Shown piece by piece: positions 1 to 4,795 of a DNA stretch of 5,560 nt. The stretch is taken from contig JASKZX010000060.1 of assembly GCA_030147435.1 (NCBI GenBank), forward strand, positions 1 through 5,560, in the 5' to 3' direction. The notes under the pieces were generated by a model that made no database searches, was not told the origin of the DNA, and was given only the letters and a program-made list of their open reading frames with translations. The translations under genes and the position numbers were made by a program. Source of the stretch: Savagea sp. (lineage in GTDB: Bacteria; Bacillota; Bacilli; Bacillales_A; Planococcaceae). How positions within the stretch are numbered: the stretch's first letter is position 1; each line of letters begins with the position of its first letter.

Positions 1-298
1 ATTTGACTTAATTTACGCATTTCAAAAAATGTTAGATCGTAAAAAGTTAAAAGAGCCGATGACAGCGACGATCGAACGTGTAGAATATAGTGTGGAGGAG
101 AAAATGACATTCGTTCAAGATATGTTACAATCAGCAACGTCACCTGTTTATTTTGATGATTTGTTTGATAGTGAACATATTGAAGAGATCGTCGTTACCT
201 TTTTAGCGATTTTAGAGTTAGCCAAACATCAGCAAATTACATTACTTCAAGAAGAAAACTTCGGCCCTTTATTGCTTGAATGGAGAGAAGAACAATGA
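1..298 (+). CDS. scpA: Segregation and condensation protein A (kleisin), C-terminal part, 5' truncated
   Basis: This is the last 98 codons of scpA; the reading frame is open from position 2 and the start lies upstream of the window. ScpA is the kleisin subunit of the bacterial SMC-ScpAB condensin. Its C-terminal winged helix, the part seen here, binds the SMC ATPase head and helps to organise and segregate the chromosome. The visible signs are a helix with KMLDRKKLKEP, then the family-typical segment IVVTFLAILELAKHQQITLLQ followed by EENF, which closely resembles the C-terminus of Bacillus ScpA. The stop codon TGA at 296-298 overlaps the ATG of scpB, the normal partner gene, which supports the call. 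Nothing looks broken; the truncation is only the window edge. Confidence 0.93.
   Translation, partial: FDLIYAFQKMLDRKKLKEPMTATIERVEYSVEEKMTFVQDMLQSATSPVYFDDLFDSEHIEEIVVTFLAILELAKHQQITLLQEENFGPLLLEWREEQ
282..285 (+). promoter_or_regulatory. Ribosome binding site deciding the scpB start
   Basis: GGAG lies 9 nt before the ATG at 295 and inside the end of scpA. It supports the 295 start over the in-frame ATG at 280, which overlaps this same motif. Confidence 0.6.
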
Positions 299-888
299 AA
301 GAAAAAACATTACGAGGAGCGTTAGAGAGCCTTTTATTTATGGCAGGAGATGAAGGGTTATCTCTTGCAGATCTCGCTCATTTAACAGAGATGAAAGAGC
401 CGGTCGTTCGCGAACAACTGAATGAAATGAAAAAATATTATGAAGAGACGAATCATCACGGATTATTACTTACTCAATTCGGTGAAGAATATCGTTTCGT
501 AACGAAGTCATTATATAAGGATGAAATTGAGCAGATGTTAGAAAATCCGACGAAACAGATGCTCACGCAAGCTTCACTCGAAGTGTTAGCGATCATTGCA
601 TATGAACAACCGGTCACAAAAGCAGAAATTGATGAAATAAGAGGTGTCGGCTCTGAAGGACCTGTTCAAACATTAGTTTCAAGAGGTTTAATTGAAGAAA
701 AAGGTCGGCTAGAAAAACCAGGAAACCCGAAATTGTATGGAACGACGCAATTATTTTTAGACCGATTCGGATTACAGACGTTAGAAGATTTGCCCGCATT
801 GGAAGTCGAAACGACGTTAGAAGATATGAAACGAGAAAGTAAACAGTTAATGGAAGAGTTTCAAGCGACATTCCAAGAGGAGGAATAA
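295..888 (+). CDS. scpB: Segregation and condensation protein B
   Basis: ScpB (197 aa, the usual family length of about 190-200) forms a dimer of paired winged-helix domains that binds the middle of ScpA in the cytoplasmic SMC condensin. The first winged helix covers about residues 5-80 (GALESLLFMAGDEGLS). The second begins near residue 90 with the strongly conserved QASLEVLAIIAYEQPVTKAE, then EIRGVGSE and LYGTTQLFLDRFGL. The tail is acidic and probably flexible. I chose ATG 295 because it gives a 4-nt ATGA overlap with scpA and has GGAG (282-285) 9 nt upstream. An ATG at 280 would include the ribosome binding site itself and add five residues not typical of the family. RGVGSEG departs slightly from the usual RGVKSER, with no obvious consequence. 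rluB follows after 2 nt. Confidence 0.95.
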   Translation: MKEKTLRGALESLLFMAGDEGLSLADLAHLTEMKEPVVREQLNEMKKYYEETNHHGLLLTQFGEEYRFVTKSLYKDEIEQMLENPTKQMLTQASLEVLAIIAYEQPVTKAEIDEIRGVGSEGPVQTLVSRGLIEEKGRLEKPGNPKLYGTTQLFLDRFGLQTLEDLPALEVETTLEDMKRESKQLMEEFQATFQEEE

Positions 889-890
889 AG

Positions 891-1622
891 ATGGAAAGAG
901 TACAAAAAGTAATTGCACAGGCGGGAGTAACCTCTCGTCGAAAAGCAGAAAAGCTCATCGTAGAAGGACGAGTAAAAGTAAATGGTGAAGTAATTACAGA
1001 ACTAGGTGTTAAAGTGTCACCGAAAGATCGGGTAGAAGTAGATGATGTGCCGATTGAAAAAGAAGCACCCGTCTATTACGTATTAAATAAGCCAACAGGT
1101 GTATTGTCTACTGTTGAAGATGACCGAGGACGTAAAACGGTAATTGACTTAATGCCGCACGTACCAGAGCGTATTTTCCCAGTCGGACGATTAGACTATG
1201 ACACATCAGGTGTTTTATTATTAACAAATGATGGAGACTTTTCTTATAAATTAACACATCCGAAATATGAAGTAAAAAAAGTGTATGTTGCTCGTGTAGA
1301 AGGCAATCCAGAGCGCTACAAACTTCGTAAGCTCGAACGAGGAATTGAATTAGAAGATGGTAAGACGGCACCGGCGAAAGTTCGGAAAATCCGTTTTAAC
1401 AAAAAATCAGGAGATGCGATCATCGAAATTACGATTCATGAAGGGCGTAACCGTCAAGTACGTCGCATGTTTGATGCGATCGGTCATCCGGTTGTGAAGT
1501 TAACGAGAGAACAGTTTGGAATTATTCATGTTCACGGTTTAAATGCAGGAGAGTCTCGAGCACTTACTCCTCATGAAGTGAAACAATTGCATGTTCTTGC
1601 AGAAACAGGTAATCTCAATTAA
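891..1622 (+). CDS. rluB: 23S rRNA pseudouridine synthase B (RsuA/RluB family)
   Basis: This 243-aa protein isomerises a specific uridine of 23S rRNA (U2605 in E. coli numbering) to pseudouridine during assembly of the large ribosomal subunit. Residues 1-50 are an S4 RNA-binding domain (QKVIAQAGVTSRRKAEKLI, then VKVNG). The catalytic domain follows, with NKPTG (66-70), the RsuA/RluB-type active-site motif GRLDYDTSGVLLLTNDGD beginning at 99 with catalytic Asp102, and EGRNRQVRRMF (184-194). All key residues are present and the length is normal. AGGAGG at 878-883 lies 7 nt before the ATG and is a strong ribosome binding site. The gene begins 2 nt after scpB and its TAA shares one base with the next start. 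In B. subtilis, dacB, spmA and spmB lie between scpB and rluB; here they are absent. A sister paralogue (RsuA-like) is possible, but context favours RluB. Confidence 0.95.
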   Translation: MERVQKVIAQAGVTSRRKAEKLIVEGRVKVNGEVITELGVKVSPKDRVEVDDVPIEKEAPVYYVLNKPTGVLSTVEDDRGRKTVIDLMPHVPERIFPVGRLDYDTSGVLLLTNDGDFSYKLTHPKYEVKKVYVARVEGNPERYKLRKLERGIELEDGKTAPAKVRKIRFNKKSGDAIIEITIHEGRNRQVRRMFDAIGHPVVKLTREQFGIIHVHGLNAGESRALTPHEVKQLHVLAETGNLN

Positions 1623-2140
1623 TGATGAAAAAGTGGCAACGTTTTCTCGGACGTTTGCTCGTCTTTTTCAGCTTTTTCAGTGTAATAAGCCTCATTGTCT
1701 ATTTGAATGTGGCGCAAACGTCTGAGAAAACTTTAGAAGGTCAAAAGATGCCCGATATTAAAAGTGAGGCATGGAATCAAACAGAGATTCATTGGACGGC
1801 AAAAGATGGTCGCGCCAAATTGATTTATTTTTATGAGCCACAATGCACGTATTGTTTAGAGCAGTTAGAATTACTTCATCAGTACGAACGTAAAGGTGCT
1901 TTTAAAGAAGTTGATGTCGTAGCAGTAACGACAGAGCAAAAAAAGGAACTCCACCGTTTATACAATACGAAAGGGTGGTACATTCGTACAGTGATCGATG
2001 ATGGCACGTGGGAAAAAACATTTCGTCCGAAACAGATACCGACACTCGTCATCATTAATGAGCAAGGAAAAATAATTCGTTATATTGAAAAACAGATTCA
2101 CGCTGAAAATTTAGATCTTATTTTAAAAAGTATCTCTTGA
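1622..2140 (+). CDS. resA: Membrane-anchored thioredoxin-like protein at the resA position (divergent ResA)
   Basis: A 172-aa protein with one N-terminal membrane anchor (about residues 11-29, preceded by MMKKWQR) and a thioredoxin-fold domain facing outward. The active site is CTYC (Cys75, Cys78) in YFYEPQCTYCLEQLELL, and the expected cis-proline is Pro140 in KQIPTLVII. ResA in Bacillus reduces the haem-binding cysteines of apocytochrome c before ResB/ResC attach haem. Position (after rluB, before resD), length and topology match resA. However, the usual WCEPC is replaced by QCTYC, so the active-site Glu of Bacillus ResA is Thr here, and resB/resC are not next to it. Substrate is therefore uncertain: it may be another extracytoplasmic thiol-disulfide reductase. 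The start is ATG 1622 or 1625; the upstream ribosome binding site is weak (AGGT near 1607), so translation probably couples to rluB through TAATG. Confidence 0.72.
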   Translation: MMKKWQRFLGRLLVFFSFFSVISLIVYLNVAQTSEKTLEGQKMPDIKSEAWNQTEIHWTAKDGRAKLIYFYEPQCTYCLEQLELLHQYERKGAFKEVDVVAVTTEQKKELHRLYNTKGWYIRTVIDDGTWEKTFRPKQIPTLVIINEQGKIIRYIEKQIHAENLDLILKSIS

Positions 2141-2166
2141 GAAAACTTTAGTTGCCGCGTTTCTCA
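2138..2166 (+). terminator. Weak hairpin at the end of the resA-like gene, possible attenuating terminator
   Basis: TGAGAAAAC (2138-2146, beginning at the stop codon) can pair with GTTTCTCA (2159-2166) with one bulged A and a 12-nt loop. The stem is AT-rich and no run of T follows, so it is not a canonical intrinsic terminator. It may only slow or partly end transcription, allowing read-through into resD. Confidence 0.25.
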
Positions 2167-2171
2167 CAAAT

Positions 2172-2195
2172 TATTGACATTCAATAGAAACTATT
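2172..2195 (+). repeat. Two overlapping inverted repeats in the resD promoter, candidate operator
   Basis: TATTGA-CAT-TCAATA (2172-2186) is a perfect inverted repeat with 6-bp arms that covers the -35 box. AATAG-AAA-CTATT (2183-2195) is a second perfect repeat with 5-bp arms that shares four bases with the first and fills the spacer up to the -10 box. Each is the right size for a dimeric regulator half-turn site. The binding protein is unknown, and AT-rich DNA makes short repeats common, so confidence is modest. Confidence 0.35.
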
Positions 2196-2201
2196 TATTT
2201 T
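2174..2201 (+). promoter_or_regulatory. Candidate sigma-A promoter for resD-resE and downstream gene
   Basis: A perfect -35 box TTGACA (2174-2179) is followed after 16 bp by TATTTT (2196-2201), a 4/6 match to TATAAT. This is the only sizeable intergenic region of the window, and resD needs its own promoter if the upstream unit ends at the resA-like gene. The alternative -10 box TACAAT (2217-2222, 5/6 match) is better in itself but has only a poor -35 (TTTATT, 2194-2199) at 17 bp, so it would need an activator. The transcript leader would be roughly 50-75 nt. Confidence 0.45.
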
Positions 2202-2262
2202 CAAGCGATTCATTTGTACAATAGAAGAGTGAACAAAGTTTTAAAAAAATTAATCAATGATG

Positions 2263-2277
2263 TGAAAGGGGATTTCA
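2263..2277 (+). promoter_or_regulatory. resD ribosome binding site presented in a small hairpin loop
   Basis: GGGGA (2268-2272), with AAAGGGG as the Shine-Dalgarno sequence 9 nt before the ATG, is flanked by TGAAA (2263-2267) and TTTCA (2273-2277). These arms are perfectly complementary, placing the binding site in a 5-nt loop. The ribosome binding site itself is convincing. The stem is short and AU-rich, so its importance is doubtful. Confidence 0.5.
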
Positions 2278-2280
2278 TCC

Positions 2281-2997
2281 ATGGAAGAACATGTGAAGTT
2301 ACTCGTCGTCGATGATGAAGATCGTATTCGCCGACTTTTAAATATGTATTTATCACGAGAAGGTTATGAAATTGACGAAGCTGTCGATGGTCAAGAAGCA
2401 TTGACGAAAGCGTTAGAAAATGATTACGATTGTATTTTACTCGATTTAATGCTCCCAGAGATGGACGGCCTTCAAGTATTAGAAGAAATGCGTGAGCAAA
2501 ATAAAATGACACCAGTCATTTTATTAACTGCAAAAGGTGAAGAGTCAGACCGCGTGGCAGGATTTGAAACAGGAGCTGACGATTATATCGTAAAACCGTT
2601 TAGTCCACGGGAAGTCGTCTTACGTGTAAAAGCATTGTTACGTCGTTCAACGTCTTATCCGTATGCTGGAGGAAATATGTCGAAAAATCTCGTCGTATAT
2701 CCACAGCTTACGATCGATCACGATGCACACCGCGTAACAGCTGAAGGGCAAGAAATTCATTTAACACCGAAAGAATACGAATTACTTTACTTCTTAGCAA
2801 AATCACCAGATAAAGTGTTCGATCGTGAACAATTATTAAAAGAAGTATGGCATTATGAATTTTTCGGTGATTTACGAACAGTCGACACGCACGTGAAACG
2901 ACTTCGTGAAAAGTTAAGCCAAGTATCTGAACAAGCAGCGAAAATGATCGTCACTGTTTGGGGAGTAGGCTATAAATTTGAGGTTCCGAATGAATAA
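2281..2997 (+). CDS. resD: Response regulator ResD/SrrA (OmpR/PhoB family)
   Basis: A 238-aa DNA-binding response regulator that, once phosphorylated by ResE, controls genes for aerobic and anaerobic respiration in Bacillales (called SrrA in staphylococci). The receiver domain (about 5-122) has acidic residues Asp11 and Asp12, phospho-acceptor Asp55 in ILLDLMLPEMDG, Thr83 and Lys105 in VKPFSPREVVLRVKALLRR. A linker of about 15 residues leads to the winged-helix domain (about 135-235) with LTPKEYELLYFLAKSPDKVF, GDLRTVDTHVKRLREKL and the end VTVWGVGYKFEV. Those signatures are nearly identical to those of B. subtilis ResD and S. aureus SrrA, which separates it from PhoP or WalR paralogues. All functional residues are intact. 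It has its own promoter region, and its last 8 nt overlap resE. The upstream inverted repeats may allow autoregulation, which is inference. Confidence 0.96.
   Translation: MEEHVKLLVVDDEDRIRRLLNMYLSREGYEIDEAVDGQEALTKALENDYDCILLDLMLPEMDGLQVLEEMREQNKMTPVILLTAKGEESDRVAGFETGADDYIVKPFSPREVVLRVKALLRRSTSYPYAGGNMSKNLVVYPQLTIDHDAHRVTAEGQEIHLTPKEYELLYFLAKSPDKVFDREQLLKEVWHYEFFGDLRTVDTHVKRLREKLSQVSEQAAKMIVTVWGVGYKFEVPNE
2980..2984 (+). promoter_or_regulatory. Ribosome binding site deciding the resE start
   Basis: GAGGT inside the end of resD lies 5 nt before the ATG at 2990. It favours that ATG over the in-frame TTG at 2978, which has no suitable site upstream. Confidence 0.55.
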
Positions 2998-4795
2998 GTT
3001 ATGGAACTCTGTCGTCGGGAAGCTATGGGCAACCATATTGCTTCTCGTTTCTTTCGTTTTATTTGTCGTGACAGCGCTTTTATTAGAGTTTCTAAATGGA
3101 TTTCATACGACGCAGGCGGAAGATTTGTTAAGAAAAGAAGCAGTAACGATTAGTAAAGTCGTTAGCGGACATGAATATGAAGTGTCGCTAGAACCTTTGT
3201 TAGAAGACATTTTAGATAATGATACGAACACGATTATCGTCACGCAAAGCGGTGAACTTTTATATACATATGAAGCGGGCGATTATGCGAGTGAAGTACG
3301 TGAAGAAGTGTTAAAAAATGAAGAATTAGTTAGTCCGCGCAACGTAGAAAAAGATGCTGTACATGAAATGCTTCTTCCTTCGTTAACAGAAGACGGTGTG
3401 ATGGAACAATATTTAATTTTAAGTCATCCGTTTCCATTAAGTGACGAAGAGTGTGCAGCGGTGATTATGTATCAAAGTTTAGAAGCCGTCAATCGTACGA
3501 CGAAGAAAACGACGTATATCGTCTTATTATCCGCATTTGTCGCATTTATGTTAACGACATTTTTCGCCTTCTTCTTATCATCACGAATTACACGACCGTT
3601 ACGCAATATGAAACGTGCGGCAATGGAGTTATCCAAAGGGAACTTTGATACGAAATTACCACGAGCTCAAAATGATGAGATTGGTCAATTATCGAATGCT
3701 TTCAACACGATGGGACAGCAGTTGAAAGAACATGTTGAATTGATCAAACAAGAAAAAGAGCAACTGTCTAACATTTTAACATCGATGACGGATGCAGTAC
3801 TTACTTTTAATACAGAACACGAAATTATTGTCAAAAACCCACCTGCACAAGAGATGTTGCAACGATGGTATTTTACGAATGAATCTCGCGGAGATCGCAG
3901 GGAGCAACTTCCACCACAAATTACTCATATGTTAGAGCATGCGATTCATTTTGCAGAGCAAATTGAAGATGAAATCGAGATTAATGGAAGCTTTTATCGG
4001 GTATCGATGAGTCCACTCTACAATAGTGAAGATGAAACGATTCGCGGTGCAGTCGTCGTTTTACGTGACATGACAGAGCAGCATAAATTAGAACGTCTCC
4101 GTTCAGATTTTATCGCCAATGTTTCTCACGAGTTACGAACACCGATTGCGATGCTTCAAGGATATAGTGAAGCGATATTAGATGACGTTCCTCAAAATCG
4201 AGAAGAACGGATGGAAATGGTGCAAATCATTCAAGATGAATCGAAACGGATGGGACGACTTGTCACAGATTTACTTGACTTAGCGAAAATGGAATCCGAT
4301 AGTGTGAATTTATATAAAGAATCATTATCTCCAACGGCATTTTTTGAAAGAATGGCGTTTAAATTTTCACAACTTGCAAAAGATGCGCGTGTAGATATTT
4401 CATTAGACAATCAATTGACTTCGAACCGAACGATACAAGCAGATGAGGATCGATTGGAACAAGTGTTTACAAACTTGATCGATAATGCGATTCGTCATAC
4501 ACCAGAGTATGGAAATATTTACTTGCGTCTCCGAGAGTTTGAAGAAGCGATTGAAATGTCTGTCGTCGATACAGGAGTCGGTATTCCTGAGGAAGATATT
4601 CCATTTATTTTTGAGCGTTTCTACAAAGCAGACAAAGCGCGTACGCGTGATTTAGGTGGAACAGGTCTCGGTTTATCGATTGCTAAAAATATTGTAGATG
4701 CACATGAAGGAATTATTTACGTTAAACGTAATGAATTTGGAGGTACGACATTTACATGTATCTTCCCGAAAGAAGAGGAGGAAGCCGATGAATGA
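2990..4795 (+). CDS. resE: Sensor histidine kinase ResE/SrrB
   Basis: A 601-aa membrane sensor kinase that phosphorylates ResD in response to oxygen limitation or redox state. Order of parts: membrane helix 1 (about 11-33), an extracytoplasmic domain (about 36-173), membrane helix 2 (about 175-195), HAMP linker (about 196-250, with RITRPLRNMKRAAMELSKGNF), a PAS-like domain (about 258-365), and the kinase core. The core has His380 in FIANVSHELRTP, the N box NLIDNAIRHTP (Asn499), DTGVGIP (527-533), FERFYKAD and GTGLGLSIAK (557-566), so it is complete. I start at ATG 2990: it has a ribosome binding site, forms the overlap ATGAATAA with resD, and gives the N-terminus LWNSVVGKLWATILLLVSFV, which matches Bacillus ResE. 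There are only two cysteines: Cys155 in the outer domain and Cys590 near the C-terminus. The acidic tail EEEEADE is encoded by the ribosome binding site of the next gene. Confidence 0.95.
   Translation: MNKLWNSVVGKLWATILLLVSFVLFVVTALLLEFLNGFHTTQAEDLLRKEAVTISKVVSGHEYEVSLEPLLEDILDNDTNTIIVTQSGELLYTYEAGDYASEVREEVLKNEELVSPRNVEKDAVHEMLLPSLTEDGVMEQYLILSHPFPLSDEECAAVIMYQSLEAVNRTTKKTTYIVLLSAFVAFMLTTFFAFFLSSRITRPLRNMKRAAMELSKGNFDTKLPRAQNDEIGQLSNAFNTMGQQLKEHVELIKQEKEQLSNILTSMTDAVLTFNTEHEIIVKNPPAQEMLQRWYFTNESRGDRREQLPPQITHMLEHAIHFAEQIEDEIEINGSFYRVSMSPLYNSEDETIRGAVVVLRDMTEQHKLERLRSDFIANVSHELRTPIAMLQGYSEAILDDVPQNREERMEMVQIIQDESKRMGRLVTDLLDLAKMESDSVNLYKESLSPTAFFERMAFKFSQLAKDARVDISLDNQLTSNRTIQADEDRLEQVFTNLIDNAIRHTPEYGNIYLRLREFEEAIEMSVVDTGVGIPEEDIPFIFERFYKADKARTRDLGGTGLGLSIAKNIVDAHEGIIYVKRNEFGGTTFTCIFPKEEEEADE
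4776..4781 (+). promoter_or_regulatory. Strong ribosome binding site for the sigma/anti-sigma-like gene
   Basis: A perfect AGGAGG lies 6 nt before the ATG at 4788, inside the 3' end of resE. It is the best argument that the open frame running off the window is a real, well-translated gene. Confidence 0.7.

Noticed and set aside
614..958. 114-codon minus-strand open frame opposite scpB/rluB
   Set aside because: It lies across two well-recognised conserved genes and shows no family motif; its hydrophobicity follows from the complementary strand.
2138..2180. Canonical rho-independent terminator after the resA-like gene
   Set aside because: The hairpin is AT-rich with a bulge and a 12-nt loop and is not followed by a T run; it is listed only as a weak candidate.
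2141..2280. Remnant of resB or resC, small RNA or riboswitch in the intergenic region
   Set aside because: No open frame or conserved riboswitch-like structure is visible in these 140 bp; promoter elements and inverted repeats account for it.
2210..2512. Minus-strand open frame running through the resD promoter and receiver domain
   Set aside because: It is antisense to a highly conserved receiver domain and has no recognisable product.
2978..2992. TTG start for resE giving MRFRMNKL
   Set aside because: ATG 2990 has GAGGT at proper distance, forms a typical 8-nt overlap and gives the N-terminus seen in Bacillus ResE.
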